Assembly: GCA_963698015.1 (NCBI GenBank)
Contig: OY969109.1
Location: 1,054,001 to 1,118,000, forward strand
From: VAXT01 sp963698015
GTDB taxonomy: Bacteria > Actinomycetota > Thermoleophilia > Gaiellales > Gaiellaceae
Length of the DNA stretch: 64,000 bases
Reading direction: 5' to 3'
Shown: one piece after another, positions 34,958 to 42,868 of the stretch
Numbering within the stretch: position 1 is the stretch's first letter
Layout of the letters: every line of letters starts with the position of its first letter
The notes under the pieces: model-generated
What the model was told of the DNA's origin: nothing
What the model saw: only the letters and a program-made list of their open reading frames with translations
Databases searched by the model: none
Made by a program: the position numbers and the translations under genes

Positions 34958-35763
34958 GTGCCCGCAGTCGAAGTCCAAAACTTGCGCAAGGAGTTCCGCC
35001 GCTAGCGACGGCAAGCGCTCCGGCCTGCGCCGCCGCCGCGAGCGGGTCGAAGCGCTGCGCGGCATCAGCTTCGAGATCGCCCGCGGCGAGTGCGTCGCTA
35101 TCCTCGGGCCAGAACGGCTCGGGCAAGTCGACGCTCGTCCGCCTGCTCTCGACTCTGCTCACTGCACGACGGCGGCAGCGCAAACATCTTCGGCCACGAC
35201 TCTCCGACACCCGTGCCGTGCGCCGGCTCGTCAACCGCGTCTCGGTCGAGGCCTCCTTCTTCAAGAAGATGTCCTCGACGGAAAACCTCTCCTACGCGGC
35301 GCGCTTCTACGGGCTCACGGTCGGCCAGACGCGTGACGAGATCCCGCGCATCCTCGAGCGCGTCGGCTTCCCCGCCGCCCGGCGGAACGAGGCGATGGAG
35401 GACCTCTCGCGCGGAATGCAGCAGAAGGTCGCGCTCGCCCGCGCGCTCCTGACGCAGCCGATCCTGCTCCTCCTCGACGAGCCGACGACGGGCCTCGACC
35501 CGCGCTCGAAGCTCGAGGTGCAGGACTTCATCCGCGAGATCCGCGCGACCCACGACGCGACGATCCTGCTCTGCACGCACGACCTCGACGAGGCCGAAGC
35601 GCTCGCGGACCGGATCGGAATCCTCGACGACGGCCGCCTGCTCTGTCTCGAGCCGGTCGACCAGCTCAAGCGCCGCTACGGGGCCGAGAAGCTCGAGGAG
35701 GCGTTCTTTGCCGCGACCGGCAAGGCGTTCGAGGACGAGAAGCCGGAGGAGGACGAGAAGTAG
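34958..35763 (+). pseudogene. ABC transporter ATP-binding protein with damaged 5' third
   Basis: GTG 34958 follows CTGGAGCAGCAC and starts VPAVEVQNLRKEFRR, then hits a stop. The rest of the nucleotide-binding domain is spread over three frames: VEALRGISFEIARGECVAILGP, then NGSGKSTLVRLLSTLL (Walker A), GGSANIFGHD, and finally an intact run from DTRAVRRLVNRVSV to the end. At least four indels between about 35005 and 35210 are needed to join them. The intact part has LSRGMQQKVALARALL, LLLLDEPTTGLDPRSK and the CTHDLDEAE His switch. The stop touches the permease GTG, so the gene once formed a normal ABC pair. Confidence 0.85.
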
Positions 35764-36596
35764 TGCCGGGCGCAGCGGCAACCCTCCGCCACGAGCTGAT
35801 CGGCCTCGCCGGAGTCGTCGAGCGGAACATCTACCTCGTCAAGCGCTACATCTGGTGGGACGTCGCGTTCTTCGTCTGGACGGTCGCGAACACGCTCACG
35901 ATCGTCTTCATCGCCAAGGGCATCGAGGCCGGCGGCGGGAAGATCGACGTCAACGAGGTGACGACGATCCTGCTCGTGGGCGCCGTCGTCTGGGCCTACC
36001 TCGGGATCATCTTCGAGATCCTCACGGAGACGGTCGCCTGGGAGCGCTGGGAGGGGACGATCGAGTACACGTTCATGGCCCCGCTCTCGCGCCCGATCCA
36101 TCTGTTCGGGATGGGCCTCTTCGCGATCGTCTACGGAGTGATCCGCGCGGTGCTGCTCTTCGCGGTCGTCGCATTGTTCTTCCATCTCCAGCTCGCGGAC
36201 GCGAACTTCGCCGCCGCGCTCGTCGTGCTCGTCGTCGCCTCGATCTCGTTCATCGGGATCGGGATGATGACCGCCGTCCTGCCCTTGATCTCGCCGGAGA
36301 AGGGCACGCAGCTCGGATTCGTCGCGCAGGGGATCCTGCTCGTCGTCTCCGGCGTCTACTACCCGGTCAGCGTGCTGCCGGAGTGGATGCAGTGGCTCGC
36401 CAAGATCTCGCCGGCCACCTACGCGCTCGACGGGATCCGGGACGCGATCATCAACGGCGCCGACATCAGCGCGATGTGGCCGGACATCTGGCCGCTGATC
36501 CTGATCGGGATCGTCTCGGTGCCGCTCGGGCTCGAGGTGTTCCGCCGCGGCGAGCGCTACGCGAAGCGCCACGGGAAGCTGAAGCGGTCGGGCTGA
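35763..36596 (+). CDS. ABC-2 type transporter permease
   Basis: This 277-residue integral membrane protein has about six helices. Typical ABC-2 stretches are ERWEGTIEYTFMAPLSRP, FGMGLFAIVYGVIRAVLLF, and the late FVAQGILLVVSGVYYPVSVLP, WLAKISPATYALDGIRDAI. GTG 35763 shares its G with the stop of the ATPase gene, so the two form an exporter (drug, lipid or polysaccharide type; the substrate is unknown). Its own frame is clean, in contrast to the ATPase. A GNAT gene overlaps its stop by TGATG. Confidence 0.9.
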   Translation: MPGAAATLRHELIGLAGVVERNIYLVKRYIWWDVAFFVWTVANTLTIVFIAKGIEAGGGKIDVNEVTTILLVGAVVWAYLGIIFEILTETVAWERWEGTIEYTFMAPLSRPIHLFGMGLFAIVYGVIRAVLLFAVVALFFHLQLADANFAAALVVLVVASISFIGIGMMTAVLPLISPEKGTQLGFVAQGILLVVSGVYYPVSVLPEWMQWLAKISPATYALDGIRDAIINGADISAMWPDIWPLILIGIVSVPLGLEVFRRGERYAKRHGKLKRSG

Positions 36597-37492
36597 TGAT
36601 CGAGGTCCGCCGAGCGGAAAGCGACGCGGACATCGAGGCGTTCATTCGCATCCGCCGGACGCTGCTGCCGAACGAGTCGGGTGGCACCGTGGAGCTATTC
36701 CGCGCCCAGATGGCCAACCCCGAACGGCGTTTCCTCGTCGCAGAGCTCGACGGCGAGATCGTCGGCAGCGGGCTCGTCGACCGCTCGGATCTGGGTGACC
36801 GGTTCTCCGTCAAGGTGCGAGTGCTCCCCAACGCGCGCCGCCGGGGTGTCGGAACGGCTCTTCTGCACGAGCTCGTGGCGCACGCCTCCACGTACGACGT
36901 CGACAAGATCGCGACACATCTGGAGGAGGCAGAGGCGCGGGCGTTCGCCGAGCGGTTCGGCTTCCGCGAGACCGATCGACAGGTCGAGCAGGTGAAGCAC
37001 CTTGGTGACGAGCCGCCTCCGCCTCCGCTGCCAGACGGCCTCGAGGTCCTCACGGTTGCGGAGCGCCCAGAACTGCTTCGCGACGCCTATCCGCTTGCGT
37101 GCGAGGGGTTCCACGACCTCGCGACCGAGCGGCCGGCGCAGATCTCGCTGGAGGACTGGCTGCGCGAGGAAGCAACGCTCCCCGAGGGCTCGTTCGTCGC
37201 GCTTGCCGGCGGAGAGATCGTCGGGTACTCGGGTCTCGTGCGCCACGACAACGACGGCGTCGCCGAGGACGGTCTGACCGTCGTGCGGCGCGATTGGCGG
37301 CGTCGTGGCCTCGCCACGATCCTCAAGCGCATGGAGCTCGCCTGTGCCGCCGAGCACGGCTTCCGTGAAGTCGTGACCTGGACGCAGCAGGGGAACGAAG
37401 GCATGCGACGCATCAACGAGCGGCTCGGCTACGAGTACCGCGACGTCACCGTGACCATGGTCGCGCCGCTGCCGCTGGAGCGCCGGCCATGA
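36596..37492 (+). CDS. Tandem GNAT acetyltransferase
   Basis: This 298-residue protein has two GNAT domains. The first (about 1-145) has VRVLPNARRRGVGTALL for acetyl-CoA. The second (about 155-298) has LTVVRRDWRRRGLATILKRME and TWTQQGNEGMRRINERLGY. Two-domain GNATs of this kind include mycothiol synthase-like and aminoglycoside-type enzymes, but the residues here do not clearly identify one. ATG 36596 overlaps the permease stop, and the stop overlaps the MFS gene by ATGA, so the exporter, GNAT and MFS pump are probably co-transcribed, perhaps for resistance. Confidence 0.85.
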   Translation: MIEVRRAESDADIEAFIRIRRTLLPNESGGTVELFRAQMANPERRFLVAELDGEIVGSGLVDRSDLGDRFSVKVRVLPNARRRGVGTALLHELVAHASTYDVDKIATHLEEAEARAFAERFGFRETDRQVEQVKHLGDEPPPPPLPDGLEVLTVAERPELLRDAYPLACEGFHDLATERPAQISLEDWLREEATLPEGSFVALAGGEIVGYSGLVRHDNDGVAEDGLTVVRRDWRRRGLATILKRMELACAAEHGFREVVTWTQQGNEGMRRINERLGYEYRDVTVTMVAPLPLERRP

Positions 37493-38739
37493 GGCGCCTC
37501 CCGGCGACGACCGTCTACTACGGCCTCGAGCTCCTGGTCTCCATGCCGACCTGGGTCGTCATGTCGGTCTACCTCGTGAGCGAGCTCGACCTGTCTCCGT
37601 TGCAGCTCGTCCTGATGGGCACGGCCATGGAGGCGGCCGTGTTCCTCTTCGAGATTCCGACCGGCGTCGTCGCCGACACGTACAGCCGGCGCCTCTCGCT
37701 GATCGTCGGCTACCTGGGGATGGGTGTCACCTGGATGCTCGTCGGCGTGATCTCGGCACCGTGGGCGATCATCGCCCTGTGGGGCCTGTGGGGCCTCTCC
37801 TACACGTTCACGAGCGGCGCGTACGAGGCCTGGATCACGGACGAGGTCGGCGTCGACAGGGTCGGGCGGCTCTTCCTCCGCGGCGCCCGGATCGGGTACG
37901 CGGGCGCGGTTCTCGGCCTGATCGTCCAGGTCGCGATCGGGATCTTCTCGCTCCGCGCCGGGGTGATCGCCGGCGGCGCGATCACGGCCCTCTGCGGCGT
38001 GCTCTGCGTCTTCCTGATGCCCGAGACGGGTTTTCGCCGCCGTCCGCGCGCCGAGCGCGGATCTGCGCTTGGGGAGATGCGCAAGACGGCCGTCACCGGG
38101 GCCCGCTACGCCTGGGCCGCGCCGGTCATCCTGCTCCTCGTCGGCGTCCAGCTCTTTATGGGCATGTCGGCCGAGGCATTCGACCGGCTCAAGGAGGCGC
38201 ACTTCCTGCGCGACGTCGGCCTGCCGGCGGTCGGGCAGCTCGATCCGGTGGTCTGGTTCGGGATCTTCTGGCTCGTGGGGATGGTGCTCGGCTTCCTCGC
38301 GACCGGCTGGCTGATCAAGCGCTTCGAGCGTCACGGCCGCCGGCTCGTCACGAGGGCGCTGTTCACGCTGACGGCGATGGAGATGGTCGCGATGCTCGTG
38401 TTCGCTCTGACCGGCTCGACGTGGCTCGCGATAGCAGCGCTCCTCGGCGTCTTCTTCGCCCGCGACCTCGCCGGGCCGCTGTACACGATCTGGCTGAACG
38501 AGCAGATCAGGGACTCGAGCGTCCGTGCGACCGTGCTCTCGATCTCGGGCCAGGCGAACGCGATCGGCCAGGCGGGAGGCGGCCCGGTGCTTGGCGCGAT
38601 CGGCAACGTGTGGGGCATCCGGGCGGCGCTCGCGGTCGGTGCCGTCGTGATCGCACCTGCGCTCGCGCTCTACGGGCGCGCAATCGCCCACGAGGGTCGC
38701 GAGCCGGAACTGGAGGAGTTGCCGGCCACCGCCCCGTGA
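37489..38739 (+). CDS. MFS transporter
   Basis: This 416-residue protein has twelve predicted helices. The loop after helix 2 reads FEIPTGVVADTYSRRLSLIVGY, a variant of the MFS motif A (GxxxDxxxRR). Helix 4/5 has YEAWITDEVG, as seen in the subgroup related to macrolide/multidrug efflux proteins. A partner DRLKEAHF loop lies mid-protein, and the last helices carry SISGQANAIGQAGGGPVLG. The substrate is unknown; export is likely. It closes the run starting with the ABC pair and ends about 90 nt before glnA2, whose promoter lies just after its stop. Confidence 0.9.
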   Translation: MRRLPATTVYYGLELLVSMPTWVVMSVYLVSELDLSPLQLVLMGTAMEAAVFLFEIPTGVVADTYSRRLSLIVGYLGMGVTWMLVGVISAPWAIIALWGLWGLSYTFTSGAYEAWITDEVGVDRVGRLFLRGARIGYAGAVLGLIVQVAIGIFSLRAGVIAGGAITALCGVLCVFLMPETGFRRRPRAERGSALGEMRKTAVTGARYAWAAPVILLLVGVQLFMGMSAEAFDRLKEAHFLRDVGLPAVGQLDPVVWFGIFWLVGMVLGFLATGWLIKRFERHGRRLVTRALFTLTAMEMVAMLVFALTGSTWLAIAALLGVFFARDLAGPLYTIWLNEQIRDSSVRATVLSISGQANAIGQAGGGPVLGAIGNVWGIRAALAVGAVVIAPALALYGRAIAHEGREPELEELPATAP

Positions 38740-38745
38740 CCGTGT

Positions 38746-38751
38746 TACAGT
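38746..38751 (+). promoter_or_regulatory. Probable -10 element of glnA2
   Basis: TACAGT lies 7-9 nt before the likely transcription start (about 38758-38760), so the transcript would begin almost exactly at the attenuator core. A TTGCCG at 38719-38724 is too far away (21 nt) for a canonical -35, so activator-dependent initiation is possible. Confidence 0.5.
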
Positions 38752-38760
38752 GCGATCGGT

Positions 38761-38806
38761 ATGAGGCAACGAAGCCTCGGGCGAATTTCTGCGCCCGGGG
38801 CTTTTT
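38761..38806 (+). terminator. glnA2 leader attenuator: terminator with competing stem
   Basis: AGCCTCGGGCG (38773-38783) pairs with CGCCCGGGGCT (38792-38802) across an 8-nt loop, with one U-G pair, followed by five T (38802-38806): an intrinsic terminator 22 nt before the glnA2 ATG. GAGGC (38763-38767) can instead pair with GCCTC (38774-38778) in the terminator's 5' arm. The core GAGGCAA-GA-GCCTCGGG...CCCGGGGC plus a T-run is shared with the glnA1 leader, including the position of the U-G pair. Confidence 0.8.
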
Positions 38807-38828
38807 CGCGTTCAAGGAGGCTTTTCAC

Positions 38829-40196
38829 ATGGCACAGCAGGTCGAGTCGAAGAACCGGGCCACCTCCACCGAGGAGGCCCGCAAGGACGCTCTGAAGAAG
38901 ATCAAGGACGATGGGGTCGAGTTCCTGCTCCTCTGGTTCACCGACCTCGAGGGGCACCTGAAGTCGTTCGCGGTCACACCGAGCGAGATCGAGGGCGCTC
39001 TCGATGACGGCATGGGGTTCGACGGCTCGTCGATCACCGGCTTCAACGCGATCGAGGAGTCGGACATGATCGCGATCCCGGATCCCGGCACGTACCGGCT
39101 GATGCCGTGGAAGGAAGGCGAGACGAAGGTCGGCCGCATGATCTGCGACGTCGTCACGCCTGACGGGAACCCGTACGAGGGCGATCCGCGCCACGTGCTG
39201 CGCGGCGCGCTCGACCGCATGCAGTCGATGGGCTTCGACACGTTCAACGTCGGCCCCGAGCTCGAGTACTTCCTGTTCAAGGACGACCGCGGGACCGAGA
39301 CGCTCGACGAGGGCGGCTACTTCGCGATGACCACGATGGACGCGGCGAGCGAGCTGCGCCAGGAGACCGTCCGCGCGCTCGAGCACATGGGCATCCCGGT
39401 CGAGTACGTGCACCACGAGGTGGGCCCCTCGCAGCACGAGATCGACATGCGCTTCGCGCCTGCGCTCGAGATGGCCGACCACACGCTCACGTACCGGCTG
39501 ATCGTGAAGGAGATCGCCAAGAAGGCCGGCTACCACGCGACGTTTATGCCGAAGCCGATCTTCGGCGAGAACGGCTCGGGGATGCACACGCACCAGTCGC
39601 TGTTCACCGACGGGCGGAACAGCTTCTTCGAGGAGGGTGACAAGTGGAACCTGTCCGAGGCCGGCAAGGCGTTCATCGCCGGCCAGCTCCGCCACGCGCG
39701 TGAGATCTCAGCGGTCTTCGCGCAGTGGGTGAACTCGTACAAGCGGCTCGTCCCCGGCTACGAGGCGCCGGTCTACGTCGCGTGGTCGCGGCGGAACCGC
39801 TCCGCGCTGATCCGGATCCCGCTCTACAAGCCTGGCAACGAGCAGGCGACGCGCGCCGAGATCCGCTGTCCCGATCCGGCCTGCAACCCGTACCTGACGT
39901 TCGCCGCGCTGCTGCACGCGGGGCTCGAAGGGATCGAGCAAGGCTACGAGCTACCCGACCCGATGGAGACGAACCTGTACCACCTGACCCCGGAGCAGCG
40001 GAAGGAGCGCGGGATCGTGTCGCTCCCCGAGACGCTCGGAGAGGCGATCGACGCGCTCGCCGACTCGGAGCTGGCGAAGAAGGCCCTGGGGCCGCACATC
40101 TTCGACCGCTACATCGAGCTCAAGCGCAAGGAGTGGGACGACTACCGCGTTCAGCTCACGGACTGGGAGCAGGAGCGGTACCTGAGCGTTCTTTGA
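38829..40196 (+). CDS. glnA: Glutamine synthetase type I-alpha-like (glnA2)
   Basis: This 455-residue glutamine synthetase has GMGFDGSSITGF, GPELEYFLF (metal Glu), HHEVGPSQHEIDMRF, MPKPIFGENGSGMHTHQSL, NSYKRLVPGYEAPVYV and EIRCPDPACNPYL. The loop corresponding to the adenylylation site reads METNLYHLTPEQRKERGIVSLP, which follows the Bacillus/Thermotoga I-alpha pattern. That subtype is usually feedback-controlled rather than adenylylated. AAGGAGG lies 9 nt before ATG 38829, after the leader terminator. It is monocistronic. With glnA1 it gives two differently controllable enzymes behind similar leaders. Confidence 0.96.
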   Translation: MAQQVESKNRATSTEEARKDALKKIKDDGVEFLLLWFTDLEGHLKSFAVTPSEIEGALDDGMGFDGSSITGFNAIEESDMIAIPDPGTYRLMPWKEGETKVGRMICDVVTPDGNPYEGDPRHVLRGALDRMQSMGFDTFNVGPELEYFLFKDDRGTETLDEGGYFAMTTMDAASELRQETVRALEHMGIPVEYVHHEVGPSQHEIDMRFAPALEMADHTLTYRLIVKEIAKKAGYHATFMPKPIFGENGSGMHTHQSLFTDGRNSFFEEGDKWNLSEAGKAFIAGQLRHAREISAVFAQWVNSYKRLVPGYEAPVYVAWSRRNRSALIRIPLYKPGNEQATRAEIRCPDPACNPYLTFAALLHAGLEGIEQGYELPDPMETNLYHLTPEQRKERGIVSLPETLGEAIDALADSELAKKALGPHIFDRYIELKRKEWDDYRVQLTDWEQERYLSVL

Positions 40197-40230
40197 AGCC
40201 GGCACAGCGGAGGAGCAGGAGCGGTACCTG
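40166..40230 (+). repeat. 19-bp direct repeat: glnA2 3' end duplicated downstream
   Basis: GGAGCAGGAGCGGTACCTG occurs at 40166-40184 in the last codons of glnA2 and again at 40212-40230 just after the stop, with six more matching bases after a 1-nt insertion. It echoes the gabT case, where a gene's 3' coding end is also repeated downstream. Confidence 0.75.
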
Positions 40231-40799
40231 GAGCGTGCTCTAGCGGCGTAAAGTGCGCCCGTATGAAGGCGCCACAGGCCGCGAAGTGCGGCGTACACGA
40301 ACGCTGCGAGGAAGAGGACGAAGACGATCGTGACGATGGTCTTGAACACGTCTAGTGGGGCGGTCGGCCCTCGTCTGCACGAGAGCTCGGCAGAGACTTG
40401 TCATAGACGGCGTCCGTTGCGCGGAACGTCCTGCCCTCCGTCTTCCAATCCTTGCTCGCATCCGTGCCCGCGGGAGGTGCCGTGCGCCTGAGCCGCCACG
40501 CCCTGATTCGTTCGAGAATCGTTGGCATAGACAAATTGCGCCTCTCCGCACTTGTATGCGAGCGCCGGAAACAGCACAATCGAGATCTCACCGGTCTTTG
40601 CCGCTTTGGCGGGTGGCAAGGACCGCTGACGGCCGACCGCGAGCTGCTTCTCTCTAAGGGCAGCTCGTGGTCGTTTGAGCGAGAACGGACTCTGGCATGG
40701 GCGGGGAAGTAGGGCTCTCGTACGCCGGCCAGGTGTGCTTTTCGTCGCGGAAAGTGCGAAGCACTTTGCGCGAGTCCCGGGCCCGTGGCCCGGGACCTA
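40197..40799. other. 603-nt gap after glnA2, no confident gene
   Basis: This is the longest gene-poor stretch. It has the glnA2-end duplicate, a leftward 58-codon frame (listed separately), and a leftward GTG frame from 40349 whose first 38 codons encode a single hydrophobic helix (FKTIVTIVFVLFLAAFVYAAL) before running antisense into glnA2. Two hairpins close the gap: AAAGTGC-GAA-GCACTTT at 40751-40767 and GTCCCGGGCC-CGT-GGCCCGGGAC at 40774-40796. The composition is more AT-rich in the middle (40500-40600) than in neighbouring genes, and the region may hold decayed genes. Confidence 0.55.
40352..40528 (-). CDS. Possible small protein, 58 residues
   Basis: An ATG frame at 40528 encodes MPTILERIRAWRLRRTA, then a polar region rich in Thr, Asp and Lys, ending GRPPH. 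It has no hydrophobic segment or recognised family, and no clear ribosome-binding site. It directly precedes a GTG frame with one membrane helix (40349 leftward), which could once have been a two-gene unit. Codon composition resembles that of real genes only loosely, so this is a weak call. Confidence 0.25.
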   Translation of the reverse strand: MPTILERIRAWRLRRTAPPAGTDASKDWKTEGRTFRATDAVYDKSLPSSRADEGRPPH

Positions 40800-41054
40800 C
40801 TAGAGGAAGCTCAGTACGGCGTCGCGGTCGACGCTGAGGCCGATCACGCCGCTGCGGCTGTCGATCTTCGAGATCGCATCGGCCGGGACGAGGCTCCGGT
40901 GGCGCGAGAGAAAGCCTGAGCGAACAGAGATCGCGTCCGGCACATCGGGGGCGGTCCCGTACATGGGCGCCTCCACGGTGCCGACGATCTTGCCCTTCGC
41001 GTCTGCGACGAGAAAGCCGATCGTACGGAGCAACTCTGGTCGCGCGACACTCAT
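40800..41054 (-). CDS. PRC-barrel-like small protein
   Basis: This 84-residue protein is strand-rich: IGFLVADAKGKIVGTVEAPMYG, PDAISVRSGFL, SLVPADAISKID and SGVIGLSVDR, the pattern of a PRC-barrel or DUF2171-type domain. Such small domains bind RNA, metals or photosynthetic and ribosomal partners, and many are orphan stress proteins. The ATG is at 41054. Divergent from pdtaS, with 75 nt between, it might share regulation with the two-component genes. Two hairpins follow its stop at 40751-40796. Confidence 0.65.
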   Translation of the reverse strand: MSVARPELLRTIGFLVADAKGKIVGTVEAPMYGTAPDVPDAISVRSGFLSRHRSLVPADAISKIDSRSGVIGLSVDRDAVLSFL

Positions 41055-41129
41055 GACGTTGAAGCTACCCGCGGCTTGTGACGGAAAACCACGCGTGTCG
41101 TAAGGGTTTTGTTAAGGCAGAATCGGGCC

Positions 41130-42533
41130 GTGGACGTATCCGCGCGCCACCTACGACTGCTGACCGAGACGAGCGCGGCGGTCAACTCGACACTCGACCT
41201 CGAGGAGGTGCTCGCGCTGGTCGCGAGCAAGGTCGCCGACGCGCTCGAGGCCGACGCCTGCTTCGTCTACCTCTACGACGAGCACGCCGACGAGCTGATC
41301 CTGCGCGCGACGCACGGCACCCGCGTCGAGGAGATGACCCGCACACCCCGGATGAAGCCCGGCGACGGCATCACGGGCACCGCTGCGGCCGAGCGCTCGC
41401 CGATCATGATCCCCGCTCAGGCGCATCTCGACGAGCGCTTCAAGGCATTCACGAACCTGCCCGAGGACGAGTACGAATCCATCCTCGCGGTTCCGATCCT
41501 GGCCCGTGAGAAGCTCGCCGGTGCGCTCAACGTCCGCACGATCGAGCCGCACGAGTTCTCCGACGCCGAGATCGACCTGCTCGTCGCGATCGCGGCCCAG
41601 GTCGCGCAGACGATCGAGCACGCGAAGCTGTACGCCGACGCTCAGGCCCGCGTGTCCGAGCTCGAGGCGCTGGCCAAGATCTCCGAGGCGGTCTCGGAGT
41701 CGCTCTACCTCGAGGAGTCGCTCGAGGCTATCGTCGATACGACGATGGAGGCCGTGGGCGCGACCGGCGCGGCGCTCGTCCTCGAGGACGGGAACATCGC
41801 CTGGCCCGAGGGTCGTGCGGGCAAGCACGCGATCCGCCTTCCGCTGCGCTGGAAGCGGCGCGCCATCGGCGAGCTCGTCTGCGACCGCGACACGCCGTTC
41901 ACCGAGCAGGAGCGCGCGCTGCTCGTGTCGATCGCCCACCACGCGGCGGTCGCCCTCGAGCACGGGCGTGCCGTCATGCGCGGCGTGCTCGCCCAGGAGA
42001 TCCACCACCGCGTCAAGAACAACCTGCAGACCGTCGCCTCGCTCCTGCGGCTCCAGGCGCGCTCCGAGAACGTCGACCCGAGCAAGGCGCTCGAGGACTC
42101 GGTGAACCGGATCCTCGCGATCGCCGCCGTGCACGAGGTGCTGACGGAACGGCGTGACGAGGAGGTCGACCTGGACGAGCTGCTCGACCGGCTGCGCGCG
42201 ATGCTCGTCCAGGGGCTGGGCGCCGAGAAGCACGTCGAGGCGCAGCTCGCACACGTCTCGCTCGCCGGCGGCCGCGCAACCGCTCTGGCGCTCGTCTTCA
42301 GCGAGCTGCTCCAGAACGCGCTCGAGCACGGGGGCGACTCCGTTCGGGTCGAGCTGGCGCAGCGCGACGGTGAGGTCGTGCTCGCGATCGCCGACGACGG
42401 GAGCGGGATCGACGAGGACGCGGCGGGCACGGGGCTCTCGATCGTGCGCGCGCTCGTGCGCGACGAGCTGCGAGGAACCCTCGACCTGCATTCGAACGGG
42501 GGCCTGCGGGCGGAGGTCGTCTTCCCGGCCTGA
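41130..42533 (+). CDS. pdtaS: Soluble histidine kinase PdtaS-like
   Basis: The protein has about 467 residues from GTG 41130 and no membrane segment. A GAF domain (about 1-165, TLDLEEVLALVASKVADAL, GDGITGTAA) is followed by a second, shorter sensor region (about 180-280). A HisKA_2 domain carries the phospho-His in LAQEIHHRVKNNLQTVASLL, and an ATPase domain follows with N box SELLQNALEHG and ADDGSGIDEDAAGTGLSIV. This is the mycobacterial PdtaS architecture. Its partner PdtaR, an ANTAR regulator, is encoded 1.3 kb downstream. The start follows AAGGC weakly. Confidence 0.9.
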   Translation: MDVSARHLRLLTETSAAVNSTLDLEEVLALVASKVADALEADACFVYLYDEHADELILRATHGTRVEEMTRTPRMKPGDGITGTAAAERSPIMIPAQAHLDERFKAFTNLPEDEYESILAVPILAREKLAGALNVRTIEPHEFSDAEIDLLVAIAAQVAQTIEHAKLYADAQARVSELEALAKISEAVSESLYLEESLEAIVDTTMEAVGATGAALVLEDGNIAWPEGRAGKHAIRLPLRWKRRAIGELVCDRDTPFTEQERALLVSIAHHAAVALEHGRAVMRGVLAQEIHHRVKNNLQTVASLLRLQARSENVDPSKALEDSVNRILAIAAVHEVLTERRDEEVDLDELLDRLRAMLVQGLGAEKHVEAQLAHVSLAGGRATALALVFSELLQNALEHGGDSVRVELAQRDGEVVLAIADDGSGIDEDAAGTGLSIVRALVRDELRGTLDLHSNGGLRAEVVFPA

Positions 42534-42868
42534 TGGAGCTCGACGGCTACAGCTTCGTCCTCCTCAAGCGCGGGCCGCGTGCGTTCGAGTTCTCCGACGA
42601 GGCGCTCGAGCAGCTTCAGGCGCAGCACCTGGGCCATCTCGACGCGATGCACGAACAGGGGCACCTCCTGCTCGCCGGGCCGTTCTCCGATCAGGCGGAC
42701 AACACGCTGCGCGGGTTCTGTCTCTACCGGACCAGCGTCGAGGAAACGCGCCGGCTGGCCGAGTCGGACCCGTCGGTTCGGGCCGGTCGGATGGCCGTCG
42801 ACGTCATGGGCTGGTGGACGGCACGCGGCGCGCTCGCGGAGCTAGCCGGCCAGCTTGCCGACGAGTGA
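42533..42868 (+). CDS. YciI-like (YCII-related) protein
   Basis: This 111-residue single-domain protein starts SFVLLKRGPRAFEFSDE and contains QAQHLGHLDAMHEQGHLLLAGPF, quoted in part as HLGHLDAMHEQGHLLLAGPF. This is the conserved helix-strand core of the ferredoxin-like YCII fold with its His-Asp active-site pair. YCII proteins are proposed to act in isomerase or dehalogenase-type reactions, but most have no assigned substrate. The ATG shares a base with the pdtaS stop (TGATG). It ends in a 27-nt convergent overlap with the HxlR gene. Confidence 0.85.
   Translation: MELDGYSFVLLKRGPRAFEFSDEALEQLQAQHLGHLDAMHEQGHLLLAGPFSDQADNTLRGFCLYRTSVEETRRLAESDPSVRAGRMAVDVMGWWTARGALAELAGQLADE

Noticed and set aside
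38761..38830. A leader peptide beginning ATG-AGG-CAA controlling glnA2
   Set aside because: The ATG is not conserved in the same position of the glnA1 leader, and only one Gln codon is present, so classical ribosome-mediated attenuation is not supported.
37761..40196. A single long rightward frame joining the MFS region with glnA2
   Set aside because: The first part is an out-of-frame reading of the MFS gene and contains the glnA2 leader terminator; ATG 38829 with AAGGAGG is a clear start.
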